This document shows positions 53,101-61,227 of a DNA stretch of 64,000 nt, in pieces (within the stretch, counting starts at the first letter, position 1; each line of letters opens with the position of its first letter). The position numbers were made by a program, and so were the translations under genes. Under the pieces are notes generated by a model. It searched no databases and was not told the origin of the DNA. It was given only the letters and a program-made list of their open reading frames with translations. The DNA is from JAFGKK01 sp964521085 (GTDB taxonomy: Bacteria > Chloroflexota > Anaerolineae > Anaerolineales > RBG-16-64-43), in NCBI GenBank assembly GCA_964521085.1, contig CAZFPL010000017.1:1-64000 (forward strand), written 5' to 3'.

Positions 53101-54867
53101 ATGGACGGCTCAACCAAAAAATGTTCTATGTGCGCAGAAACGATCCCGCTCGAAGCGGAGGTATGCGAGTACTGCGGTGCGCAGTACTCTCTGACTCTCA
53201 CCGGTTACTGCATCGCCTGCCATGCGATCCGCGAAGCGGATTCCGGCGGCCGCTGCAAGGTTTGCAAATCGGAAATTACAGACCGGCATATGGAAAGCAA
53301 ATTGGCCGCGGAAGGCGGCCCCGCGCCGTCGCCAACCCCACCGTCCACCGGCCGGATCAGCACAACCGCCCAACCTTCCCAGCCCGCAGGAAAAAAGAGT
53401 TCGAGTTGGCTGTTGAGCCTGGGCGGCGCCGCGTTTGCCGCGGTGTGCTGCACCATCTTCGGATTATTCGTGGGAGCATCCGGGGGCGGTGAAATTCTAA
53501 AAACCTTCAATCCGTTTGCGGTACCCACCGCCACCCCGTCGCTTGAACCATCTCCCACGGCCTCCAATACCCCGCAACCGGTTCAAATTCGCTGGCTGGT
53601 CGGGATCGCAGCGGGCACCGATCCGGCGGGGAACGATCTGCATATGGAAACCCTCGTGGATCAGGCGGTTGCGGATTTCAACGTTTCGCATCCAGGGATC
53701 ATATTGTCGGTTGAGAAAGTCCCCAGCGACGCGTTCTTTAATACCTTGTCGGCCGAGATGGCGGCCGGAAACGGTCCCGATATAGCCGGGCCGATGGGAA
53801 TCGGAGGAGCCATCAGTTTTCATGGACAGTGGCTGGATATCGCCCCGTACATCGAGTCCACCCATTATGACACCTCGGCATTCAGTCCGGCGCTCGTTGC
53901 ATTCCATAACACCGAGGAAGGTCAATTGAGTTTGCCGTTCGAGGTGTACCCCGCGGCGATTTTCTACCAAAAGGAATTATTCGACCGGGCGGGATTGCAC
54001 TATCCGCCAGCGGGGTACGGAGAGTGGTACACCTGGCCGGACGGGAACACATCGGAATGGAATTTCGACACACTGACGGAAGTGGCCAAACTGCTGACCA
54101 TCGACTCGAATGGGAAAAATGCCACCGAGAAGGGGTTCCATCACGACCAGAATAATATCTACCAATTCGGCTTTATCAATCAGTGGTCGGATCCCATTCA
54201 CACGGCCGGCTTCTGGGGCTCAGGAAAACCGTACGATGGAGAACCTGGAAAATATACAGCGGCCATTCCGATCCAATGGAAAGCAGCCTGGAGATGGTAC
54301 TACGAAGGCATGTGGGGCCCACAGACCTTCATACCCTCTTATGCCTCGCCCATCATGGAGAATGCGTTTGCAACCGGCAGGGTGGCGATGGCGATCACCC
54401 ACACCTGGTATGCGTGCTGTATCGGAGAGGCCGGCACGCACTGGGATCTGGCGACGCTTCCGTCCTACAACGGCGTGGTCCACGGCGTTATCCATGCGGA
54501 TTCGTTTTACATTCTAAAAAACACAAAGCATCCGGGCGAAGCTTTTAATGTGTTGACTTATCTTGTCAGTCCCGAAATGCAAAACCGCTTGATCATCTAT
54601 TTCGCAATGCCGGCGGCAACAGCCAACCAGGCTGGATTCTTCTCGAGAATGGACGACTATTTTCCGTGGGCTACCAATTGGAAAGTATTTCAAGCCGGTT
54701 TGAACTATCTGGACATCCCTTCGGTGGAGGGTTATTGGCCAAACAATGCCGAAGCCAGGTCCCGCGTTTCCGAATTCGATAATCTCATGGGGAGCGACGG
54801 CAGCCTGGATATCGACACCGAGATCGGGAAACTCGAGGACGATTTGCAGATCATTTTCAATAAATAA
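53101..54867 (+). CDS. Double zinc ribbon + membrane helix + ABC-type sugar-binding protein fusion
   Basis: A 588-residue protein. The ribbon (Cys 9 pattern slightly changed, CSMC; then CEYC, CIAC, CKVC) is followed by a linker, one membrane helix at about 101-126 and a Thr/Pro/Ser spacer. Residues about 160-585 are a family 1 extracellular solute-binding protein: DQAVADFNVSHPGIILSVEK, LSAEMAAGNGPDIAGPMGIG, QWLDIAPYIESTHY, SLPFEVYPAAIFYQKELFDR, GRVAMAITHTWY. Such proteins normally have a lipoprotein signal and an ABC permease nearby; neither is present here. It is probably a membrane-tethered sugar sensor. Confidence 0.85.
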   Translation: MDGSTKKCSMCAETIPLEAEVCEYCGAQYSLTLTGYCIACHAIREADSGGRCKVCKSEITDRHMESKLAAEGGPAPSPTPPSTGRISTTAQPSQPAGKKSSSWLLSLGGAAFAAVCCTIFGLFVGASGGGEILKTFNPFAVPTATPSLEPSPTASNTPQPVQIRWLVGIAAGTDPAGNDLHMETLVDQAVADFNVSHPGIILSVEKVPSDAFFNTLSAEMAAGNGPDIAGPMGIGGAISFHGQWLDIAPYIESTHYDTSAFSPALVAFHNTEEGQLSLPFEVYPAAIFYQKELFDRAGLHYPPAGYGEWYTWPDGNTSEWNFDTLTEVAKLLTIDSNGKNATEKGFHHDQNNIYQFGFINQWSDPIHTAGFWGSGKPYDGEPGKYTAAIPIQWKAAWRWYYEGMWGPQTFIPSYASPIMENAFATGRVAMAITHTWYACCIGEAGTHWDLATLPSYNGVVHGVIHADSFYILKNTKHPGEAFNVLTYLVSPEMQNRLIIYFAMPAATANQAGFFSRMDDYFPWATNWKVFQAGLNYLDIPSVEGYWPNNAEARSRVSEFDNLMGSDGSLDIDTEIGKLEDDLQIIFNK

Positions 54868-54892
54868 TTCCTTCGAAGGATAGAGGTCCGGG

Positions 54893-57427
54893 ATGGATGA
54901 CGCCAAGAAGAAGTGCCCGCTGTGCGCCGAGGAGATCAAAGCCGAAGCGACTCTGTGCCGGTTCTGCGGGGCGTTGTTCGAGATAGCCTCCGTGGGTTAT
55001 TGCGCCCGATGCCACGAGGTGACGGGCGCCGATGGCGAAGATAAATGCTCGGCGTGCGGCGGCGAACTTATCGATCGGCGCGTGAACAGCAAGTTCACAG
55101 GAAAAAGGAGGGAACTGCCAAGGAGAACCTCCGCCGGTCAGCCTCTTGCCGCTGCCGCCCAGCGCGAGGAACCTGCCCCATCACGCCCACAGCCATCGCC
55201 GGCTTCCGCGCAGCCTTCCCGCATCGCCACTCCCGGCCAGCAGACGGATAATATGTCGAAAATTCTGGCTTGGTGCGAAAGGAATAAGGAGCGCTCGATC
55301 AAAGTGGATGTCATCTCCACGTCCGGGGGCAGCGAGCAAACCGTCACCACCGCGCATGGCAAAATCCGGGAGATCGAAGAACACCCGAGCAAGAAGGGAA
55401 TCTTCCGGATGGAATTCGACAGCCAGCTCAAGGGAAGCGAGTACGACGTCATCTTGCTCGGATACGAAGTCTCTGCGGTGACGGAGAAAGGCAGCCAGTT
55501 GATCATTCAAAAGGGCTCCAATCAGCGATTCGAATTGATCGCCGGAGTGGAAGCGCCGAAAGCCGAGACGCCGCCCGGGGTTGACTGGCCTGCTATTCCC
55601 GGTTTTGTCTTCAAGTCATGCTTTCCGTGCGGAGGTAAAGGGTCAAAAGGAACATGCAAATGCTGCGAGGGGCACGGCAAATTCCTGGTGCGCGAACCGG
55701 CGCGGCGCTGTCCCACTTGTGGCGGGAACAGCTACCTGACCGTGAATGAGATATATCTTGGGCCGATGTGCACGGCCTGCAGGGGAACCGGTTGGCAAAA
55801 TTCCCTGAAGTATTCCGAAGCCGTCGCCCAGGTCAAACCGATCGCGCCCGGCACGTCTCCACAATCCGCTGCGGCGAATAAGCTATCAACCGAGATCAAC
55901 AACATCGTGAGCAAACTTCGCTCGGATTATTTGCATATGGAGGAGGTTGTTCCCATCAAGGGTGAAACCAAGACGCAATTGATGAAACGACAATTGCGCG
56001 GAATTGAGCAGGGTCGTGCTCGACTGGAGGAAGCCTCTAAAGCGGTAGAGGCGCTTGTGAAAATCGGTGCACCAGCCATCCCGGCTTTAGTGAATGCTCT
56101 GAAAGACGAATCCTACTCTGAATATAGCGCGGGGGTTGAAGAAGCGCTTGGTAAAATTGGCAAACCCGCAGTGGACGCGCTTACTTGCGCGCTCAAGGAT
56201 CCGCAAGCGCGGACCCGCGCCTCCAGGTCTTTGGTGGCTGTTCCCGATGAACGGACGGTGGATGCGCTCATCGACGTTCTCCAATATGAAAATGCGCGCG
56301 GCGATGCCGCTATAACGTTGGGAAAAATAGGCGACAAACGGGCCATTGAACCGCTCCTTCCATATTTGCACGACGAGAACCATATCCGCCGCCAATGTGT
56401 GGAAAAGGCGTTGAAACAGCTGGGCTGGCAACCCGGTCAGCCGACGGCGGACCCGGACGCCGCAAAAAAACCAGCCATGTCCGTCCGAACCGAAGAGGCC
56501 AAGACGGCAACCGCAGCCCATGAACCTACAAAAGGGGAGGGCAAACCGATCGAGTCGACTCCAAAGGCCGCCGACGTGGAAGGATTAATCACCGAGGCGT
56601 TGCAGATCATCGATGCCAAGGCGGTCCAGTACAAACCCGGGATGGGATACATCAAGGGCGGGGGGACGGGCTCGGAGGCCATGCGCGCCGCGGAGAAACT
56701 CGGCCAAGCGCACACCCTCCGCCCGGACGACCCGCTGCTGCACTACGCCTATGCGTCTTCGTTGCATCTCGCCATGCAATACAAGGCGGGTCGCGAAGAG
56801 ATGGAAAAATTGGCCCAGGCGCATCCGGATTTCCTCCTGGCGCGTTTTGCGATCGACGGCTGGGAAAAGTGGGACGGATTGTTCCTTCTGCCGCCGTGGG
56901 GGCCGGATATCCAATCCGTGCGCGCGGATATTTCAGATCAAGTCAAGGGCGGGTATGTGCTTGCCACGCGCCAGGGGATACAGCCGCGTGCTACTCTTTT
57001 CCTGAGGGATGCGGGCGGCGATTTCTCCAATCCGAATGTCCTGAAATCCGCACGCATCGATATCACCACCGTAATCAGCGATACCCGCCCGCCGCTGGCC
57101 ATCGTATACGCCAAGATTTGGGACAATCCCACCAGTCCATTCCAGATCGAAGCCTTGGGCGTGCCCGTCTACCCGCACGGCCACGAACACCGCTGCAAGT
57201 ATGAATATTTGTGCCTGCAGCAGGATATCGATTTCGCCGTGATCGACAACCGCAACAAGATATTGTTGAACAAACGCCTGCCCATGCCCGCCCGCATGAA
57301 AAAAACAAATGAGCGACTTCTCAAACTGCTGCAGAGTGATCCCGGGCGTGAGATAGCAAATTCGGAAATCGTCAGTTCGGCGCGTTTGCACCAGAGCCAT
57401 TTTTCCCTTAAGGATGTATCCTATTAG
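54893..57427 (+). CDS. Soluble double-ribbon protein with DnaJ-type Cys motifs, HEAT and TPR-like repeats
   Basis: An 844-residue protein without a membrane segment. Residues 8-55 are the double ribbon. Residues 120-230 are a beta-rich region of unknown type. Residues 243-301 have four CxxC units (CFPCGGKG, CKCCEGHG, CPTCGG, CTACRGTG), as in the DnaJ zinc domain. Residues about 365-520 are HEAT repeats (APAIPALVNAL, KPAVDALTCAL, RTVDALIDVL, RAIEPLLPYL). About 570-680 is a TPR-like part, and the end is an unrecognised domain. It should be cytoplasmic and could be the scaffold or hub of the system. Confidence 0.8.
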   Translation: MDDAKKKCPLCAEEIKAEATLCRFCGALFEIASVGYCARCHEVTGADGEDKCSACGGELIDRRVNSKFTGKRRELPRRTSAGQPLAAAAQREEPAPSRPQPSPASAQPSRIATPGQQTDNMSKILAWCERNKERSIKVDVISTSGGSEQTVTTAHGKIREIEEHPSKKGIFRMEFDSQLKGSEYDVILLGYEVSAVTEKGSQLIIQKGSNQRFELIAGVEAPKAETPPGVDWPAIPGFVFKSCFPCGGKGSKGTCKCCEGHGKFLVREPARRCPTCGGNSYLTVNEIYLGPMCTACRGTGWQNSLKYSEAVAQVKPIAPGTSPQSAAANKLSTEINNIVSKLRSDYLHMEEVVPIKGETKTQLMKRQLRGIEQGRARLEEASKAVEALVKIGAPAIPALVNALKDESYSEYSAGVEEALGKIGKPAVDALTCALKDPQARTRASRSLVAVPDERTVDALIDVLQYENARGDAAITLGKIGDKRAIEPLLPYLHDENHIRRQCVEKALKQLGWQPGQPTADPDAAKKPAMSVRTEEAKTATAAHEPTKGEGKPIESTPKAADVEGLITEALQIIDAKAVQYKPGMGYIKGGGTGSEAMRAAEKLGQAHTLRPDDPLLHYAYASSLHLAMQYKAGREEMEKLAQAHPDFLLARFAIDGWEKWDGLFLLPPWGPDIQSVRADISDQVKGGYVLATRQGIQPRATLFLRDAGGDFSNPNVLKSARIDITTVISDTRPPLAIVYAKIWDNPTSPFQIEALGVPVYPHGHEHRCKYEYLCLQQDIDFAVIDNRNKILLNKRLPMPARMKKTNERLLKLLQSDPGREIANSEIVSSARLHQSHFSLKDVSY

Positions 57428-57445
57428 CTAGCAAAGAAGGACACC

Positions 57446-58444
57446 ATGGCCGGTCCGACAAAGAAATGCCCGATGTGCGCCGAGATAATTCCACTCGAGG
57501 CAGCCGCCTGCGAGTATTGCGGCGCGAAATTCGCTGTGACCGTCACAGGCTATTGCGCCGTCTGCCACGAGATCCGCGCAGCGGATGCGGCCGGCCGCTG
57601 CAAAGTCTGTGGCGCGGAGGTCGCCGATCAGCGGGTGGAGAGCAAACTTATCGAGGAAGCAGCGCCGCAGACTGCCCCGGCTCCGCCGGCGCGGTCCGTC
57701 CCGGCCCCTTTGGCGGAGCTGCTGCCTGCCGAGCCGCCCGCGCGCAAGAATCTCACTTGGTTATGGATTTCACTCGGCGTTGTAGGCTTTCTCTTGGTCA
57801 CAGGGGCTATTGGAATTACTTTTTTAGGATTGTTCACTCAACCGGCCGAGCCATGTGAGGCCACCCCATATTCACAGTGGTCAGAAACATATTCAGACAC
57901 TTTTGATTCAGATAAAGGCTGGTGGTCGGTAGGCTCCCTGGATGATGAATATAGGACAAGTACTTCCAGTATCACGGACGGCAAATACCGCGTGGAGGCT
58001 TATGCCAAGCAGACCGCTGCTTTCTTTGATGAGTACGGTTTCAGACAGATGGATATTTCCAATTTTTGCATGACCGCGGAGTTCCACCACATCAGTGGAC
58101 CGGACAATGCCGAAATGGGTGTGGTATTCCGCTACGTGGATTGGGGTAATTATTATTACACGGGCGTCAGCAAGAGCGGTCGGTTGATGTTGGGCTTTAT
58201 GAAGAATTATGAATTGACCACATTGGTCGATCTCCAAGCCACCTCCTTTCGGCCTGGCCAGGTAAATTTATTCACGGTAATCGCCGATGGCTCTCACATA
58301 TCCGTGTATGTCAACGACCAGACTATTGCTGACATACGTGATTACACGTTTCAAACAGGTAAGCTCACCGGATATGTATATCTCGACCAGGCTGGGGATG
58401 AGGGTGTCTTCGAATTCGATAACTTCGAGTTGCGTTTGCCATAA
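57446..58444 (+). CDS. Double zinc ribbon + membrane helix + jelly-roll domain protein, copy 4
   Basis: A 332-residue protein. Ribbon Cys at 8, 11, 22, 25, 37, 40, 52 and 55; linker rich in Ala/Pro; membrane helix at about 103-130 (WISLGVVGFLLVTGAIGITF). There is no Thr/Pro spacer, unlike copies 1-3. The outer domain (YSDTFDSDKGWWSVGSL, MTAEFHHISGPDNAEMGVVF, NYYYTGVSKSGRLMLGF, GVFEFDNFELRL) is a shorter ConA-like jelly roll. It starts 18 nt after the HEAT gene. Confidence 0.8.
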   Translation: MAGPTKKCPMCAEIIPLEAAACEYCGAKFAVTVTGYCAVCHEIRAADAAGRCKVCGAEVADQRVESKLIEEAAPQTAPAPPARSVPAPLAELLPAEPPARKNLTWLWISLGVVGFLLVTGAIGITFLGLFTQPAEPCEATPYSQWSETYSDTFDSDKGWWSVGSLDDEYRTSTSSITDGKYRVEAYAKQTAAFFDEYGFRQMDISNFCMTAEFHHISGPDNAEMGVVFRYVDWGNYYYTGVSKSGRLMLGFMKNYELTTLVDLQATSFRPGQVNLFTVIADGSHISVYVNDQTIADIRDYTFQTGKLTGYVYLDQAGDEGVFEFDNFELRLP

Positions 58445-58463
58445 CAATAAGCCGGAGGAATAA

Positions 58464-59300
58464 ATGGACAAAACGACCAAGAAATGCCCCCTGTGCGCCA
58501 AGGAGATCCAAGCCGAGGCCAAGGTCTGCCGTTTCTGCGGCGCGAGGTTTGAGGTGGCAGTCAGAGGATACTGCGCGAATTGCCGTGCCGTAGTTGAAAC
58601 CAATGAAGGAGGCAGATGCTGTGTTTGCGGTGGCAATGTGATTGACACGCACATGGAAAACAGGTTGATAGAACAAGAGACGGCATCCCCCACACCCGTA
58701 CAACCACAGGCCGTACCATCATCTCGCGCGACCCCCGTCCCAAATCCTGCGATTGTTTCCTCGCAGCAGCAAGCTGTCCCTGAGCGGGGGCCATTTCTGG
58801 TGAAAGTTGAGCGTCGTGAAACTTACCGAATTCCTCCCGTCTGTTTCGTGTGCGGGACTGCCACTATAGGACAGATTTATCATCTCGAGTCCTCCAGTTC
58901 GACCTCATTGGTTGTCGTGAAAATTACACAGAAGGCAAGCCTCGATCTCCCGATATGTGCTGAATGTGCAAATCTCCCCCAAAAACAAACGACGGCCAAT
59001 CGGTTGGGATGCATTGCTGCTGTACTCCTGGCGGGGTTCCCCATTGTCATGATCGCTTCGCAGAGTCCCCCATTCATCATCCTGCTGCTAATACTTCTGG
59101 GAGTCCTGGTTTTTTTCGGTACACGCTATCTCATTATTCAAAAAGAAACGCCGGAAACACGCGAACATCTTAAACATTTAAGGTCTACAAAAATTGTGGG
59201 TTTCAACGGGTCTTTGGAACTTGTCCTTGCAGATCGCACTTTTACCTCCCTTTTCTGCGAACTAAATGGTGGAGAATTAACCAAATGGAAATTACTCTGA
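58464..59300 (+). CDS. Triple-zinc-site membrane protein of the ribbon family
   Basis: A 278-residue protein. Residues 8-55 are the second ribbon subtype (CPLC, CRFC, CANC, CVCGG). A long linker is followed by a further zinc-like site with CFVC (127-130) and CAEC (165-168). Two membrane helices lie at about 181-199 and 203-221, so the C-terminal 55 residues should be back inside. No known family was recognised. GGAGGAAT precedes the ATG. Confidence 0.75.
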   Translation: MDKTTKKCPLCAKEIQAEAKVCRFCGARFEVAVRGYCANCRAVVETNEGGRCCVCGGNVIDTHMENRLIEQETASPTPVQPQAVPSSRATPVPNPAIVSSQQQAVPERGPFLVKVERRETYRIPPVCFVCGTATIGQIYHLESSSSTSLVVVKITQKASLDLPICAECANLPQKQTTANRLGCIAAVLLAGFPIVMIASQSPPFIILLLILLGVLVFFGTRYLIIQKETPETREHLKHLRSTKIVGFNGSLELVLADRTFTSLFCELNGGELTKWKLL

Positions 59301-59377
59301 AAAAGCTGCGTTGGCCGGTCTTCCCATGAAGGATTTAGATTTCTTTTTTTTTTCGAGTAAGAGAACAAGGAGAATGT

Positions 59378-59836
59378 ATGGATTCTCAAAATAAAAAGTG
59401 CCCCTTGTGCGCCGAGGAGATCCAAGCCGAGGCCAAGGTCTGCCGTTTCTGCGGCGCAAAGTTTGAGGTGACGGTGCAGGGTTATTGCACTTCCTGCCAC
59501 GATATTCGAGAAACAGATGAGGACGGCAACTGCCGGGTATGCGGCCGCGAGGTCGTGGACCGGCACACGGAAAGCAAATCGATCGCGGAACAGGCTGCTT
59601 CTCCGGTCGCGGAAGCGGTTCCTCCCGAGCCATCCATTTCCCCGCCAGATTATGCCGCCGCCCTGGCACAAACGGTGCGCGACCTGCTAATGCGGAGCAA
59701 GAAGATCGAGGCAATCGCCGCCTACCGCAAAGCCACGGGAACCGGGTTGCTAGAGGCCAAAAAGGCCGTCGAGTGCTTTCAGGCCGGGACGCCTTTATGG
59801 ATTCCTCCAACCCGACACAAAAGCGGAAGCCGGTAA
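59378..59836 (+). CDS. Double zinc ribbon + L7/L12-C-terminal-like domain, small soluble protein
   Basis: A 152-residue protein without a membrane segment. Ribbon at 8-55 (CPLC, CRFC, CTSC, CRVC), then a linker to about 90. Residues 95-137 (TVRDLLMRSKKIEAIAAYRK, then GTGLLEAKKAVECF) match the helix-helix part of the ribosomal L7/L12 C-terminal fold, which also occurs outside ribosomes as a small protein-binding domain. Its first 65 codons closely match the next and previous genes. Probably an adaptor. Confidence 0.72.
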   Translation: MDSQNKKCPLCAEEIQAEAKVCRFCGAKFEVTVQGYCTSCHDIRETDEDGNCRVCGREVVDRHTESKSIAEQAASPVAEAVPPEPSISPPDYAAALAQTVRDLLMRSKKIEAIAAYRKATGTGLLEAKKAVECFQAGTPLWIPPTRHKSGSR

Positions 59837-59997
59837 AAGAGATTCTCCTGAATCAACGCGTGGGGTGCGGCTTGTACAACATCGTGATGGGAACCAAGGA
59901 AGCACTTCTATAAAGTGAACGGGATATTCGAGGAACCCCACACTTCAAATACCTTCACTGCGGCAAATTCTGGATGAAACTCAAAAGGGAAAATGAT

Positions 59998-60747
59998 ATG
60001 ACAGACGAGATTAAAAAATGTCCCTTGTGCGCCGAGGAGATAAAAGCCGAGGCCAAGATCTGCCGTTTTTGCGGCGCGAGGTTTGAGGTCACGGTGCGGG
60101 GGTACTGCTCTTCCTGCCACGACATCCGGGAAACCGGCGAGGATGGCCGCTGCCGGGTGTGCAGCCATGAGGTCATGGACTCGCGCGTGGTAAGCAAACT
60201 CATCGAAGACCTCATACCATCCCCTGCGCCGCCGGCAGCGGCACCGCCGTCACCTGTTCAGATTCCCGGCACGCCGGTCCCGGTGACCGCCGCGCCTCCG
60301 GGCATCCCAGGGGAGAATTGGAGTCAGGCCGTCGATGCGTCGGCCTACCCCGTTCAACCATCGGAGAAGAAAGGGATGAGCTTGTTGCAGCTTTATTTCT
60401 CTCCCAGCGGGCGCATCTGCAGATCCACGTTTTTTCTGAAGGGGCTGCTGCCGGCCATCCTCTTGATGGTCCTTTGCACGGCGGTCCTGACGATGATCAG
60501 CGATCCCGAGGATGTGTCCAGCCCATCCGGAACTTTCTCGATCATCTTCCCTTTCCTCATGCTGATATTTTTCTGGGTCTGGCTGATGTTGATTATCAAA
60601 CGGTTCCACGACCGTAACCGCTCCGGATGGAATATCCTCCTTTGGTTCATCCCCTTGCTGGGCCAATTCATCTATCTTGGGCATCTCATCGAGCTTCTAT
60701 TTTTCAAGGGGAGCGAACCCAACCGGTTTGGGGAGATTAGTTATTAA
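59998..60747 (+). CDS. Double zinc ribbon + DUF805 membrane protein
   Basis: A 249-residue protein. Residues 7-55 are the ribbon (CPLC, CRFC, CSSC, CRVC), 65-125 a Pro/Ala linker, and 128-249 a DUF805 domain: QLYFSPSGRICRSTFFLKGL, two or three helices (LPAILLMVLCTAVLTMI, IFPFLMLIFFWVWLMLII), then KRFHDRNRSGWNILLWFIPL. DUF805 proteins are small membrane proteins of unknown role. The ATG at 59998 has AAAGGGA upstream; ATG 59974 is an alternative. It ends the 12-gene operon. Confidence 0.82.
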   Translation: MTDEIKKCPLCAEEIKAEAKICRFCGARFEVTVRGYCSSCHDIRETGEDGRCRVCSHEVMDSRVVSKLIEDLIPSPAPPAAAPPSPVQIPGTPVPVTAAPPGIPGENWSQAVDASAYPVQPSEKKGMSLLQLYFSPSGRICRSTFFLKGLLPAILLMVLCTAVLTMISDPEDVSSPSGTFSIIFPFLMLIFFWVWLMLIIKRFHDRNRSGWNILLWFIPLLGQFIYLGHLIELLFFKGSEPNRFGEISY

Positions 60748-60825
60748 TGCATCGGTAAAAAAGGGGAAACTCCCGCGGGAAAAAGATTCCACACACGATC
60801 GACTTTTTTTCTTGGAGGATATGTT

Positions 60826-60960
60826 TCACTCCTCCATATCCACCAATCCCATTTTTAAGGCGACGACCGCCGCCTGGGTGCGATCCGAGACGCCTAGTTT
60901 CTCCAACAGTGCGCTGGTGTAGTTCCGCATCGTGCCTATCGAAAGGCAGATCGTGCTCCG
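60826..60960 (-). pseudogene. Remnant of a LuxR/NarL-type helix-turn-helix domain
   Basis: Reading leftward from 60960, one frame gives STICLSIGTMRNYTSALLEK then LGVSDRTQAAVVALKMGLV and a TGA at 60826-60828. This is the last 45 residues of a GerE/LuxR DNA-binding domain (recognition helix and dimer helix). There is no start codon and no receiver or other domain upstream, since the plus-strand HlyD remnant begins there. It is a 5'-truncated pseudogene. Confidence 0.7.
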
Positions 60961-60965
60961 CGGAG

Positions 60966-61094
60966 TTCACGCCCCGCAACGTGCAGACAACGGAGGGCCG
61001 CCGCACGACAGTGTTTGCGGTCAAGCTCACCCTGATCGACGGGATCGGCGACCTCAAGCCCGGGATGCCGGCGGATGGCACGTTCGGAAAATAA
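60966..61094 (+). pseudogene. Remnant of an HlyD/membrane-fusion protein C-terminus
   Basis: The frame FTPRNVQTTEGRRTTVFAVK then LTLIDGIGDLKPGMPADGTF ends in TAA at 61092-61094. This is the usual C-terminal beta-barrel end of periplasmic adaptor proteins (HlyD/MFP), in which NVQT, VFAVK and LKPGMPA are conserved. The rest of the gene is missing to the left. Confidence 0.65.
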
Positions 61095-61160
61095 ATTTTT
61101 ATTCCCCTGCCCGCGGCAGGAAATGCGGGCGCGCCATGGAATTGTCCGCCACTCGGAAAC

Positions 61161-61206
61161 ATACCAAACATGGAGAGTGCTTAATAGCATTCTCCATGTT
61201 TGGTAT
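61161..61206. repeat. Perfect 16-bp inverted repeat
   Basis: ATACCAAACATGGAGA (61161-61176) and TCTCCATGTTTGGTAT (61191-61206) are exact inverted arms; the inner GTGC/GCAT extends pairing with a wobble, leaving a 6-nt loop. It lies 22 bases after the stop of the leftward transporter gene (stop at 61228). No T-run, so a terminator or a small mobile palindrome are both possible. Confidence 0.75.
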
Positions 61207-61227
61207 TAATTGAATTCGAACGTATTT

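Larger units (their letters stand above)
60748..61227. other. Degenerate region with two gene remnants and a palindrome
   Basis: No intact gene in 480 bases. It holds the tail of a LuxR-type regulator (60826-60960, minus), the tail of an HlyD-like protein (60966-61094, plus) and a large perfect palindrome (61161-61206). The junction between the two remnants is about five bases wide. Confidence 0.6.

Noticed and set aside
59341..59353. Long T-run before the L7/L12-like gene as a terminator
   Set aside because: No stable hairpin directly precedes it, and the operon continues in the same direction.
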